Of a stretch of 63,428 nucleotides of DNA, positions 27,233 through 36,132 are shown piece after piece. The notes under the pieces were generated by a model. That model worked only from the letters and a program-made list of their open reading frames with translations, made no database searches and was not told where the DNA came from. A program made the position numbers and the translations under genes. Within the stretch, counting starts at the first letter, position 1. Every line of letters begins with the position of its first letter. Origin of the DNA: Acidobacteriota bacterium (GTDB taxonomy: Bacteria > Acidobacteriota > Terriglobia > Acidiferrales > UBA7541); NCBI GenBank assembly GCA_021832085.1, contig JAKBLM010000020.1, positions 1-63,428 of the forward strand, read 5' to 3'.

Positions 27233-28669
27233 TCAGAGGCGGGCGGCTTCCTCGCGGATGCGCGCCCAGGCGCGTTCGATGTGGCGGCGCTCGGTGCGAG
27301 CCTGGCCGATGGACATGCGGAGCGTGAACAGGCCGTCGAGGCGCGTGTGGGTCAGGAAGAGTTCGCCGCTCGCGTTCAGGCAGTCGAGCAGCTTCTGGTT
27401 AGCCTCGTCGCCGGCACGCAGGCGGAAGCAGACGAGATTGAGTGGGGCGGGCGCGGCAAGTTCGAAACGCGAGTCTTCGCGCACCCAATCGGCGAAGGTT
27501 TGCGCCAGCGCGACGTGGCGGCGCACCTGGGCGCGCAATCCCTCCACGCCGTAGTGCCGGATCACGAACCACAGTTTCAGTGCGCGGAAGCGGCGGCCGA
27601 GCGGGATGTGCCAGTCGCGATAATCGATCACCGCGCCTGAGGCGGTTGCCTGGTTGCGCAGGTATTCGGGCAGGATGCCGAGAGCGCCGATGAGCGCGGC
27701 GCGGTCGGCCACCCAGAAGCAGTCGCAATCGAAATTCGTGAACATCCATTTGTGCGGGTTGAAGCAGTAGCTATCGGCCAATTCGAGCCCGTCCTGGATC
27801 CAGCGAAACTCGGGGCAGAGCGCGGCGGTGCCCGACATCGCGCCATCGACGTGAAACCAGACGCCCGCTTCGCGGCAGATTTCACCGATTGCCCGCAGCG
27901 GGTCCATGGCGTTCGAAGAGGTAGTGCCAATCGTGGCGCTGACGAAGCAGGGCGTCTTGCCGTCGCGGCGATCGCGGGCGATGGCTTCGGCGAGGGCATC
28001 GGGGCGCATGGCGTAGGCGGAATCGACTTCGATGGCGCGGAGGTTGCGCCGGCCTAGCCCGGCGATTTTCACCGCTTTTTCGATCGAAGAGTGGGCCTGC
28101 GTGGAGGCGTAGGCGGTGAGGTGGCCGTCGCAGCCGCTTTCGTTCGAGCCGCCGGCGGTAGAGCGCTCGCGCGCGGCGAGCAAGGCGCAGAGCGAGGCGC
28201 TCGACGCGGTGTCCTGAATCACGCCGCCGCCCTTGCCACTCGAAAGAAATTTCCCGGGCAGGCCGAGCATGCCGACCAGCCAATCGAGCACGTGGGTTTC
28301 GAGCTCGGTGCAGGCAGGGCTGGTGGCCCAAAGCATGCCCTGCACCGCCAGGCCGGCCGAAAGCAACTCGCCGAGAATGGACGGGCCGGACGTGTTGGAA
28401 GGGAAATAGCCGAAGAAATTCGGCGATTGCCAGTGCGTCAGGCCGGGAAGAATGATTTCGTCGACGTCGCGCAGCATCGCGTCGAAGGACTCGCCTTCGG
28501 CCGGTGGCTCGGGCGGCAGGGCTGTGCGAATCTGGCCGGGCTTTGCCCTGGAAAGAACGGGCAACGACTCGATCTCGCGCTGATAATTGGCAATCCAATC
28601 GACTACCTCGTGGCCGCGGCGGCGGAATTCCTCGATACTCATGTGATCGCTGCGGGGCACGTCTGCCAT
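27233..28669 (-). CDS. PLP-dependent aromatic-amino-acid-type decarboxylase
   Basis: The protein has 478 aa; ATG 28669-28667 is preceded by GGAGGGAACGAAC. It belongs to the group II decarboxylase family (AADC/tyrosine decarboxylase). The PLP lysine is K307 in NPHKWMFTNFDC, H193 (QAHSS) stacks on the cofactor and D275 (FHVDGAMSG) contacts the pyridine nitrogen. Length and motif order match the family. The likely reaction is decarboxylation of an aromatic L-amino acid (Tyr, Trp, Phe or DOPA), but some members are aldehyde synthases. Substrate choice cannot be read with confidence. It is isolated from biosynthetic partners and divergent from the small anchored coiled-coil gene. Confidence 0.9.
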   Translation of the reverse strand: MADVPRSDHMSIEEFRRRGHEVVDWIANYQREIESLPVLSRAKPGQIRTALPPEPPAEGESFDAMLRDVDEIILPGLTHWQSPNFFGYFPSNTSGPSILGELLSAGLAVQGMLWATSPACTELETHVLDWLVGMLGLPGKFLSSGKGGGVIQDTASSASLCALLAARERSTAGGSNESGCDGHLTAYASTQAHSSIEKAVKIAGLGRRNLRAIEVDSAYAMRPDALAEAIARDRRDGKTPCFVSATIGTTSSNAMDPLRAIGEICREAGVWFHVDGAMSGTAALCPEFRWIQDGLELADSYCFNPHKWMFTNFDCDCFWVADRAALIGALGILPEYLRNQATASGAVIDYRDWHIPLGRRFRALKLWFVIRHYGVEGLRAQVRRHVALAQTFADWVREDSRFELAAPAPLNLVCFRLRAGDEANQKLLDCLNASGELFLTHTRLDGLFTLRMSIGQARTERRHIERAWARIREEAARL

Positions 28670-28904
28670 GTTCGTTCCCTCCGGCAAGTTTCGTGTTGCG
28701 CTCCGGCGGGCGCGCCGGGCGCGAGGGGAGTACCCGACATCTTACCGGGGTTCTGGTGCCGGCGCAGGAGTTTCTCGCTGGCGCGCGCTGGTCGGCGGCA
28801 GGCCGGGCATCGGGCTGTTTGCGTGGAGGGGGTTCCGCCCGGCCCGCTGGCCGGTTACACTACGGTGCGAACAATCTCAAGCCGCTTTCTCATGGAGGAG
28901 GACG

Positions 28905-29372
28905 ATGAAACGCGCCGTCGTCATTATCGGGATCGTGCTGATTGCCGCTGCTTATGTTTTCGGGTTCTGGCCGCAGTACCAAAAGGCGCAACGAGCCGAG
29001 AAGCAGCTGGAGGCGGTGACCAGCGAGCTTGCCAGCGCACGGGCCCAGGTGCGCCTGTGCCGGTTGCAGCAGGATCTGCTCGAGATGGTCCGCGAAACCA
29101 ACCAGAAGAACTACGGGCTCGCTTCGACGCTCTCTTCGAAGTTTTTCAACTCGGTGGGCGACGAACTGCCCCGGCAGACCGATCCGAAAGTGACCACGGC
29201 GCTCCAATCGATCCTGCAACAGCGCGATCCGGTCACCGCGGCCCTGGCCAAGGGCGACCCGAGCGTGATGGGCCTCCTCCAGCCGATGGAAAAGACGATG
29301 TTCCAGGCTGTCGACGAATCGCTCGGCACAACCGGGAACACGGCGGGTTCCTCCGATCCGGGCGGGATGTAA
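28905..29372 (+). CDS. Small membrane-anchored coiled-coil protein of unknown function
   Basis: The protein has 155 aa; ATG 28905 follows GGAGGAGGACG. One N-terminal helix (VVIIGIVLIAAAYVFGFW) is followed by a short coiled coil (YQKAQRAEKQLEAVTSELASARAQVRL) and an alpha-rich domain with DPVTAALAKGDPSVMGLLQPMEKTMFQAV. It is probably anchored in the inner membrane with the domain in the periplasm. I recognise no family. A weak hairpin (CCGGCAG at 29383-29389 with CTGCCGG at 29396-29402) follows the stop. Confidence 0.75.
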   Translation: MKRAVVIIGIVLIAAAYVFGFWPQYQKAQRAEKQLEAVTSELASARAQVRLCRLQQDLLEMVRETNQKNYGLASTLSSKFFNSVGDELPRQTDPKVTTALQSILQQRDPVTAALAKGDPSVMGLLQPMEKTMFQAVDESLGTTGNTAGSSDPGGM

Positions 29373-29491
29373 TTATTGCTGGCCGGCAGCGGGGCCTGCC
29401 GGACTGTCGGAACCTCAAGAGAAGGACCGGCTCTTGCTGCATGCGTTGGGACGGCGACCGCACCGGGAACGCGTGTCGCGGTAAACGCAGG

Positions 29492-29680
29492 CTACGGCCA
29501 GTGCTTGCGCCGAAAGGAAAACGGCATCTCGCTTACCACCGGCAGCATCAGCACGAGCGCGAACGTATAACCTCAAGACCAGTTCAGTGCCGGCATGTTC
29601 CACGGCGAGCTGTGCGAATTGAAATGCATGCCGTAGGCGCTCGCGATGAAGCTGAATGGAACGACGGGGTTCCCTAAATC
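29492..29680 (-). pseudogene. Decayed 3' end of a corA magnesium/cobalt transporter gene
   Basis: Read on the minus strand from about 29680, the frame gives VVPFSFIASAYGMHF, then SSPWNMPALNWS, a TGA at 29575-29573, and after it GYTFALVLMLP followed later by FRRKHWP and a TAG at 29494-29492. This follows the C-terminal pattern of CorA channels: a hydrophobic helix ending YGMNF, then SPWNMPEL.W.WGY, a second helix and a basic tail. The key GMN signature is mutated to GMH, a stop interrupts the frame between the helices, and the N-terminal cytoplasmic domain is absent. It is therefore a non-functional remnant left between two plus-strand genes. The 5' limit of the homology is approximate. Confidence 0.75.
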
Positions 29681-29782
29681 GTAGACGGAGGAAATCCGCG
29701 GGTGTAGGCTGGCTGTGGTTCTAGCTGCAAGCGGGGAATCCCGGCCGAGTGCGTGTGCCAGCACGCGCCCAATGGAGCGGGA

Positions 29783-31366
29783 GTGGGAAAGAAGCTGATC
29801 GGCGCGTTGGTGCTGGGCGGCATGATATTCTGCGTGTTCCCCTCGTTTGCCGGTCAGAAACAGAAAAAGGGTGCGTCTGTCCTGCGCGTTCGCACCACGC
29901 TGGTGCTGGTTCCCGCGTTTGTCTACGACAAGCGTCTCGTGATGGAACCCAACCTTAAGAAGTTTCGTCAGTGCAACGAGGAGAATTGGAAGCTTTTCGC
30001 CCGGCTGCGTCCTTCGCAACCCTATCTGGGCAAGAGCTGTCGGCAGGGCGTGGCTTGGGGTTTGACCGCCAAGGACTTTCGCTTGTTCCAGGACGGCGTG
30101 GAGCAGAGGATCGAGAGCGTCACGGTCGAGGATTGGAGCATGGTGGTTCGCGACAATATGACCTGGCACAACGCATTCTCCCTGACGCCCGCGGGGGAGT
30201 GGAGTACGCCCGATCTTTGGCAGGATCGGTTTTATCCGGACCCTAGGGCGCCGCTGTACCTGCTGACGTACGTGCCGCCTGCTGGAAAGCCCGGCAGTTG
30301 TCACAAGATTCGAGTGAAAGTCGACCGGCCCGGCACGTTCGTTCTTGCGCGTGACAGCTACTGCGTCGGCCAGACTCCTTCCGATCCGCTGAACGGGACA
30401 AAGTTCGGCAAAAAACTAGCGGCCGACTTGGCTTCGGGCGTTCCCGGCAAGCTCCAACTGTCCGTGCAGGCGGGTTCGTTTTATGGGCCAAATGGCAAGG
30501 CGCTGGTCGACATCGCCATGCGCGTTCCTTGGAAGTCCCTCCACTGCTCCTGGAACCTGTCGAACTGGAAACTCCGTGCCACGATCGGCGTGCTGGGGGA
30601 AATCCGCGGCAATGGGGGAGTGGTTGTGGCGCGCTTCAGCGATCTGGCCTATCCCTCGTATTGGCCGACGTTTGTTTCGGGCGGGGGACTGCTGGGGCCT
30701 GGAGGCATTGTCCCGCAGGTTGAATTGGGGCCCTACAACCTTCACCGGCTGGCAAGACGGGAACCGGGGTGGGTGCCGAACCGCTACGAAACCCAGGTTT
30801 CCGTGCCGCCGGGCAGCTACGACCTGCAGGTCGTGATGAGCGACGGAAAAAACTTTGGCCGTGCCGCGATGCCACTCGTCATTCACAAACCCGCCGGAAA
30901 GCTCGCATTGAGCTCGATCGCGTTGTGCAGGCGACTGCGGGACGCGGCCGCGGCCGGGGCGGAAGCGGCTGCGGGACATTTTGCTCCGCGGTACATCCCC
31001 TTGGTGAGCAAAGGCGTACAAGTTGCGCTTTCGGCGGATACGCGTTTTCCGAAGAGCGAGGACCTGATCGCCTATTTCGAGGTGAACGATCCTTTGCGGG
31101 CAACGAAGGCGAAAACGCCCCTGGACGTGTATATGAGGGTGCTCGACGCGAACGCCGGTAAGGTTGTGGCGGAGTATCTTCCAGTCGACGCTCGACCCTA
31201 CGAGGAGAAGCGCAACGCGGTGGTTCGCATCGCGCGAGTAATCCCTCTCAAAGAGTTTGCGGCAGGGAAATACCAGTTTGAGGTGCGGGTCGCCAACTCG
31301 GCCGATAGCACGCCTTGGCGCATGGCGGATTTCGCCGTGACGGCCAAAAATCCGGCATCGAAATAG
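29783..31366 (+). CDS. Secreted protein with VWFA-related-type N-terminal segment, unknown function
   Basis: The protein has 527 aa if translation starts at GTG 29783, which follows AATGGAGCGGGA and directly begins a signal peptide (GKKLIGALVLGGMIFCVFPSFAGQ); a GTG at 29753 would add ten residues. The segment LRVRTTLVLVPAFVYDKR ... GLTAKDFRLFQDGVEQRI is the leader typical of acidobacterial VWFA-related-domain proteins, but no von Willebrand A domain (no MIDAS DxSxS) follows. The rest consists of beta-rich segments with an Ala-rich stretch near residue 385. Probably an extracytoplasmic protein. Its 5' region abuts the corA remnant. Confidence 0.7.
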   Translation: MGKKLIGALVLGGMIFCVFPSFAGQKQKKGASVLRVRTTLVLVPAFVYDKRLVMEPNLKKFRQCNEENWKLFARLRPSQPYLGKSCRQGVAWGLTAKDFRLFQDGVEQRIESVTVEDWSMVVRDNMTWHNAFSLTPAGEWSTPDLWQDRFYPDPRAPLYLLTYVPPAGKPGSCHKIRVKVDRPGTFVLARDSYCVGQTPSDPLNGTKFGKKLAADLASGVPGKLQLSVQAGSFYGPNGKALVDIAMRVPWKSLHCSWNLSNWKLRATIGVLGEIRGNGGVVVARFSDLAYPSYWPTFVSGGGLLGPGGIVPQVELGPYNLHRLARREPGWVPNRYETQVSVPPGSYDLQVVMSDGKNFGRAAMPLVIHKPAGKLALSSIALCRRLRDAAAAGAEAAAGHFAPRYIPLVSKGVQVALSADTRFPKSEDLIAYFEVNDPLRATKAKTPLDVYMRVLDANAGKVVAEYLPVDARPYEEKRNAVVRIARVIPLKEFAAGKYQFEVRVANSADSTPWRMADFAVTAKNPASK

Positions 31367-31405
31367 CGGCCGGGACATGCAGCGGCCGAAGGTGCGCCGC
31401 TATGG

Positions 31406-32887
31406 CTAGGTCGCGAGCGGGGTGCGCGGCAAGCCTCGGGGCGGCGCGGTCCGCGTGACGGCCTGAGCGAGTTTGCGAAGCATCCCCGCGAAAATCAGTC
31501 GATGTACCGGGTACAAGCCATACCAATAGAGCAGGCCCGCCAGGCCGAAGGGATCGAAGAGCGCCGTCTGGCGAATCGACGTGCCCGAATTTTCCGGTGT
31601 CAGCTCGAACTGGAGCCAGGCGCGGCCAGGAAGCTTCATTTCGGCAGCAAGACGCAATAGACGTCCCGGCTCAACGGCTTCGATTCGCCAGCAATCGACC
31701 GTGTCGCCGGGCAGCAGCTTTTCCGGATCGCGCCGGCCGCGGCGCATGCCCACGCCGCCGGCCAGCAGGTCGAGAAAGCCGCGCAGCCGCCAGAGCCAGT
31801 TGGCGTAATACCAACCGGTCTGGCCGCCGATGCGTTCCAGCGGCACGAACGCCTCCTCGGGCGGACAGCGAACGTGAATGGCGCGGGAATCGACGATGCG
31901 CGAGCCAAAGCGCGCGCCGGCCCAGCCCCGGCGCTTGCCCAGCGACGACTGCGCGTCGGACCATCGAGTGAAGGCGAATTCGCGGTCTTCGTGGTTGAGC
32001 GCCCGCTCGATGGCCTGGCGCATGCCGCGCGGGCGAAGCGGAAACGCGGCGAGCGCCTGCTGGTCGTGTACCACCGTTTCATTTCGCAAACCCTCGATCA
32101 GCTCGCGGCCCACACGCGCGTAAAGCGGTGTCACCAGGCCGAGCCACAGGCTCGAGAGCCACGGCGTGAGCACGGGCAGGGGGATGATCAAGCGCTTCAG
32201 CCCACGCTGACGTGCGTATTCCTTCAGCAGGTCAAGGTAGCTGGCGCGGTCGGCGCCGCCGATTTCGAAGACGACGCTTTCGGTCAGGTCGAGCGCAACT
32301 GCTGCGGCGAGATAGGCGACGACGTCTTCAATCGCAATCGGCTGCGTCAGCGTCCGCACCCAGCGCGGCGCCGTCATCACCGGCAGCTTTTCCACCAGCG
32401 CGCGGATCATTTCGAACGAGAGACTGCCGGAGCCGATGATGATGCCGGCGCGAAACTCCACCGTCGGCACGCCCGATTCTCGCAGGATGCGACCCACCTC
32501 TTGCCGGCTCTCAAGGTGCTCGGAGAGGTGCTCGCCGTGGCCGAGCCCACCGAGGTAAATGATCCGCTTCAGACCAGCCGCGTGTGCCGCTGCGGCGAAA
32601 TTTCCGGCGGCGCGGCGATCTTCCTGCCGGAACGCAGCGCCGGAACCCATCGAATGGACCAGGTAGAAAGCGGTGTGAACGCCTGCCATGGCGGCGCGAA
32701 GCGAAACGAAGTCGAGCACATCACCTTCGACCACTTCGGTGGAGGGTGAAATGCGCGGGCGCAGGTAGGTGGGGCGGCGAGCAAGGCAGCGTAACCGGCA
32801 ACCTTTGGCTTCGAGCTCAGCGAGCAAACGGCCACCGACGTAGCCTGTGGCACCTGTCAGAAGAATCAGCGGCGACTCGGTCGGCAT
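31406..32887 (-). CDS. SDR/NAD(P)H-binding epimerase-like protein with C-terminal DUF2867
   Basis: The protein has 493 aa from ATG 32887-32885, which places the Rossmann loop TGATGYVGG at the usual distance from the N-terminus. An ATG at 32932 would add 15 unrelated residues. Residues 1-290 are an atypical SDR with VVEGDVLD, AFYLVHSMG and RIIYLGGLG. Residues 330-480 match DUF2867, a START-like fold (AIHVRCPPEEAFVPLERIGG, FDPFGLAGLLYWYGLYPVHRLIF). The SDR-DUF2867 fusion is widespread and uncharacterised. It is upstream of nothing obvious and convergent with the secreted protein at 29783-31366. Confidence 0.87.
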   Translation of the reverse strand: MPTESPLILLTGATGYVGGRLLAELEAKGCRLRCLARRPTYLRPRISPSTEVVEGDVLDFVSLRAAMAGVHTAFYLVHSMGSGAAFRQEDRRAAGNFAAAAHAAGLKRIIYLGGLGHGEHLSEHLESRQEVGRILRESGVPTVEFRAGIIIGSGSLSFEMIRALVEKLPVMTAPRWVRTLTQPIAIEDVVAYLAAAVALDLTESVVFEIGGADRASYLDLLKEYARQRGLKRLIIPLPVLTPWLSSLWLGLVTPLYARVGRELIEGLRNETVVHDQQALAAFPLRPRGMRQAIERALNHEDREFAFTRWSDAQSSLGKRRGWAGARFGSRIVDSRAIHVRCPPEEAFVPLERIGGQTGWYYANWLWRLRGFLDLLAGGVGMRRGRRDPEKLLPGDTVDCWRIEAVEPGRLLRLAAEMKLPGRAWLQFELTPENSGTSIRQTALFDPFGLAGLLYWYGLYPVHRLIFAGMLRKLAQAVTRTAPPRGLPRTPLAT

Positions 32888-33027
32888 GGCGAGCGGCTCT
32901 TTTTTCGGAGACGAAGGCGCGGCACCACGCATCTGCTTCGCGGTTTACGCAACCTCGGCGCTGACGGGATCTTTCGCTGCCCTCAGGATGCCACAGTTTT
33001 GCGGCTTTTGTCAGGGCCAGAGCAGCT

Positions 33028-33480
33028 TCAGGCGTTCAGGCGCCAGATGGCGAAATTGAGCGCGGCCGCGTAGGCAACCCAGGCAAGATAAGGAACCAGG
33101 AGCCAGCCCGCCAGTCGGTTGGCGCGGTGAAAAGCGAACGTCGTTGCAAGGATCGCCAGCCACAGAAGAACGATCTCTATCAGCGCAGCGGCCGGCGACT
33201 TCAACCCGAAGAACAGCCCCGACCAGACGACGTTGAGTACCAGCTGAATGGCGAAAAGCTTCAGGGGAATCGACGCGAGTCCCGCTTGGCGCCAGACGAG
33301 CCAGGCCGCGATCGCCATCAAGGCGAAGAGCGTGATCCAGGCCGGGGCGAAGGCGCCGTTTGGCGGCGTCCAGGCAGGTTTGGCCAGTCCGGCGTACCAG
33401 GGAACAAGCGCGGGTCGCGTCAACCAGGAGCCGAGCCACGCCGCGCCAAAGCAGACCGCAAAGCAGACGAGCAGCCGCAT
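33028..33480 (-). CDS. tspO: TspO/MBR family membrane protein
   Basis: The protein has 150 aa; the ATG follows GAGGGACTGAC. Five transmembrane helices and the family motifs are present: WYAGLAKPAWTPPNGAFAPAW after helix 1, NVVWSGLFFG, and YLAWVAYAAALNFAIWRLN at the end, with conserved Trp and Asn residues. TspO binds tetrapyrroles such as protoporphyrin IX and participates in oxidative or light stress responses in bacteria. The role here cannot be refined from neighbours. Confidence 0.92.
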   Translation of the reverse strand: MRLLVCFAVCFGAAWLGSWLTRPALVPWYAGLAKPAWTPPNGAFAPAWITLFALMAIAAWLVWRQAGLASIPLKLFAIQLVLNVVWSGLFFGLKSPAAALIEIVLLWLAILATTFAFHRANRLAGWLLVPYLAWVAYAAALNFAIWRLNA

Positions 33481-33603
33481 GTCAGTCCCTCGATTGGTGG
33501 AATAGGGGAAGGTGAGGCACGAGAGGCGCCGGATTCCTCGGAACCGCCGAAGGAAGGCGGCCGGCGCAGAGCCCCCGCGCAGGTAGCAGGTTTGCCAACG
33601 GAT

Positions 33604-34392
33604 TCAGGCTATCGCGTGACGCCGCGCTTCCGCCGGCTGAGCCTTGGCGCGATCTCCGTCGGGGACGAATCGCAACTCAGCAACGAGCGGTAGGTGGTCC
33701 GAAGCGACCAGCGCGGTGGGGGTGCGGTGCAACTCAAGCTTCCGCACTTCAAAATGTCTGTCGAAGTAGATGTGGTCGAGCGAGAGCAGCGGCAAAACGC
33801 CGGGATACGTGCGCCGACGCCCGAGGTGCTCGCGAATGTTCACCCGTTTGAGCCGGGCACCGAGCAGCCGGGTGGCCAATCCGCGCGTCCATTCGTTGAA
33901 GTCGCCCAGCACGATGCGCGGGCCGTTGAGCCAGGGATGCCCAAGGATCGAAGGGCCGATCAGGCGGCGCGCCTGATGCCGCCGCTCGAAATAGGAAGTG
34001 CCGAGATGAACGTTGAAGACGTGGAGCACCGTGCCGTGATCGAGGCCGAGGTCGACGCGGAGGCAGCCGCGCGGCTCGCGGCCGGGCGCGCTGATATCGT
34101 AGTTGGCCACTGCCCGGATCGGGAAGCGGCTGAGCAGCAGGTTGCCGTAGGGGCGGCCGTTGCGCCGTCGCGTCTCGCCGAGCACGAAATTGAGTTTCAT
34201 CTCCTCGGCCAGCGAGCCGGCCTGGTCCTCTCCGCCACGGCGGTCCGGCGCGCTGATCACTTCCTGCAGTGCGAGGATATCGGCGTCGATTTCACCGAGC
34301 ACCTCGGCGATCCGTTCCGGCCGCACACGGCCGTCGAGGCCGCGGCATTTGTGAACATTGTAAGTTGCGACGCGAATCGTGTCTTTTTTCAT
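33604..34392 (-). CDS. Endonuclease/exonuclease/phosphatase (EEP) superfamily protein
   Basis: The protein has 262 aa. Motifs of the metal-dependent DNase I-like fold are in order: RVATYNVHKC, ILALQEV (metal Glu), NVHLGT, VLGDFNEW (metal/catalytic Asp-Asn) and SDHLPLVAEL (catalytic Asp-His). The substrate may be phospholipid, nucleic acid or phosphoester. Its ATG overlaps the stop of the phospholipase D-like gene in an ATGA, and this pairing of EEP with a cardiolipin-synthase-like protein suggests a role in phospholipid metabolism (inference). No signal peptide is visible. Confidence 0.88.
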   Translation of the reverse strand: MKKDTIRVATYNVHKCRGLDGRVRPERIAEVLGEIDADILALQEVISAPDRRGGEDQAGSLAEEMKLNFVLGETRRRNGRPYGNLLLSRFPIRAVANYDISAPGREPRGCLRVDLGLDHGTVLHVFNVHLGTSYFERRHQARRLIGPSILGHPWLNGPRIVLGDFNEWTRGLATRLLGARLKRVNIREHLGRRRTYPGVLPLLSLDHIYFDRHFEVRKLELHRTPTALVASDHLPLVAELRFVPDGDRAKAQPAEARRHAIA

Positions 34393-35969
34393 TGTCTTGA
34401 TCGAAGTTGGGATTCCCCTTCCTTGCGAAGCGAGGTCGTTTCCTGGTGAGAAGGTTGCGGCACCGTTTCGCCTGCTCCTTCAGGCTCGCCGGTTTCGCCG
34501 AATAACTGCTCGTCCGACTCACTATTTTTTCGCCAGAGTTTGTAGGCACCCAGCAGCAGCGCCAGCGACACCCAGACGCCCACCAAACCCAGCGGGACAA
34601 CAAGCACCAAAGGCCAAATCCAGCCCACGACCGAAATCGCCAGCAGCAGCAATCCCGCCCAGACCATCAAGCGCGCCTCGGCCGGACCGAGCGTCTGTCG
34701 CCTGGTGATCACGGCACCGATGGTGTTGGTCAGCGCGACCACTCCCGAGGCCGCCCGGCTCGCGCTGCCTCGCGCTAGCCTCCCACGGACCCGCGGCCGC
34801 CCACGTCGTTGCCATTCGACCGGCCTGACGCGCTGAGCTCGGGCCAGCACGATCTCGGTCGAATTGGCAAGGTCTTCCAGGTACATCCGTTCCATCGCTT
34901 CGGCAAAGCCGCGGTCCTCGACGATCACGTCGAGTTCCCAATTGCCAATCCAGCTCGCCAGGTTCAGGTTCGATGACCCGACCCGTGCCCAGCGGCCGTC
35001 GACGACCGCTGTTTTCGCATGGAGCATCGAACCGTTCCACTCGAACACCCGCACACCGGCTTCGAGCAACGTGCGGTAGCCGGCGCGCGAAACCGACCGC
35101 ACTAGCGGCACGTCGCTCACCCTCGGCAGCAACAGCCGGACGTCCACGCCATCCATGGCCGCGGCTCCTAGGGCTTGCATAAAAGGAACCGTGGCGACGA
35201 AGTAAGCATCGGTCAACCAGATCGACCGGCGAGCCAAGGCCGCGATCAGCTGCTCGAGCCGGTAGATCCCGCCCGTGTTGGGTTGCGTGGCCACCACGCG
35301 GAGGGGCACGTCTCCGGCCGGCGGCAGATCCTGGCCTTCGGGTGGCAGATCGCCATCGGGCAACGCCGGCTGGCCAGCTGCTTTCCACATTTCGGCGAAG
35401 CACCACTCCAGATCGGCCACTGCCGGCCCGCGAACCTCGACTGCGGTGTCGCGCCAGGGCTCGATGCCACGTTGGGGGTTGCCCACCCACTCGCTGCCGA
35501 CGCAGAGTCCTCCCACGAACCCCACTTCGCCGTCCACGGTAATGGCCTTGCGATGGTCGCGGCTCAGCCAGCCAATCGGGTTGTCCGGTCGTGGCGGATT
35601 GAAGCAGCGGACCTCGACTCCGCCCTCCCGCAGCCGCTTCCAGAATCGGTGTGAAGTCATTCGCCGCGCGCCGAACCAGTCGTAGATCACGCGGACCCGT
35701 ACGCCTTCACGCGCCTTGTCGAGGAATGCCTCTGCGAAGCTCTGGCCAGCCCTATCGTCTTTGATGATGTAGCTCTCGAAGTGGATGGTGCGTTTTGCCT
35801 TGCGAATGGCGGCGAGCCAGGCGGGATAGTTGGCTTCGGCGTTTTTCAGGATACGAACCTGGTTTCCCGAAACCAGTGGCGCACCTGCAGCACGGGAAAA
35901 AGCCTGCTCGGCGAGCTGGCGGGGGGAAAGAATTCCCGGTTGAGGATATACAGGCTCTGCGGCTGCCAT
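34389..35969 (-). CDS. Phospholipase D-type cardiolipin synthase-like protein
   Basis: The protein has 526 aa from ATG 35969-35967. Two HxKx4D motifs are complete: H139-K141-D146 (HRKAITVD) and H317-K319-D324 (HAKTAVVD). Unlike typical Cls, the two membrane segments lie at the C-terminus (about 440-485, MVWAGLLLLAISVVGWIWPL and VPLGLVGVWVSLALLL) and not at the N-terminus. The likely reaction is phosphatidyl transfer between phospholipids (ClsB/ClsC type), but a phospholipase is possible. It is translationally coupled to the downstream EEP gene. The start is uncertain because the SD is weak. Confidence 0.85.
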   Translation of the reverse strand: MAAAEPVYPQPGILSPRQLAEQAFSRAAGAPLVSGNQVRILKNAEANYPAWLAAIRKAKRTIHFESYIIKDDRAGQSFAEAFLDKAREGVRVRVIYDWFGARRMTSHRFWKRLREGGVEVRCFNPPRPDNPIGWLSRDHRKAITVDGEVGFVGGLCVGSEWVGNPQRGIEPWRDTAVEVRGPAVADLEWCFAEMWKAAGQPALPDGDLPPEGQDLPPAGDVPLRVVATQPNTGGIYRLEQLIAALARRSIWLTDAYFVATVPFMQALGAAAMDGVDVRLLLPRVSDVPLVRSVSRAGYRTLLEAGVRVFEWNGSMLHAKTAVVDGRWARVGSSNLNLASWIGNWELDVIVEDRGFAEAMERMYLEDLANSTEIVLARAQRVRPVEWQRRGRPRVRGRLARGSASRAASGVVALTNTIGAVITRRQTLGPAEARLMVWAGLLLLAISVVGWIWPLVLVVPLGLVGVWVSLALLLGAYKLWRKNSESDEQLFGETGEPEGAGETVPQPSHQETTSLRKEGESQLRSRQ

Positions 35970-36045
35970 TCTTCGGGAATGCCTACAACTAAGGATACCA
36001 TGCTTCGAGACCCAGCGGCCACCGCCCTCAAGTGCCACGTTTCTT

Positions 36046-36091
36046 GGCCCTTCTCCGGCGGCGTCTTGTGTATTGCCGTCGGAGAAGGGCC
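36046..36091. terminator. 17-bp hairpin between the FecR and PLD genes
   Basis: GGCCCTTCTCCGGCGGC (36046-36062) pairs with GCCGTCGGAGAAGGGCC (36075-36091) over 17 bp with one G-T wobble and a 12-nt loop. It starts 42 bp after the stop of the minus-strand FecR gene. No T-run follows on the minus strand, so Rho-independent termination is only one option; an mRNA 3'-end stabiliser or a repeat element are others. Confidence 0.65.
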
Positions 36092-36132
36092 GGTTTGGCC
36101 TCGAGTCGTTGGTTCAAGAACAGGCGGGGCGA

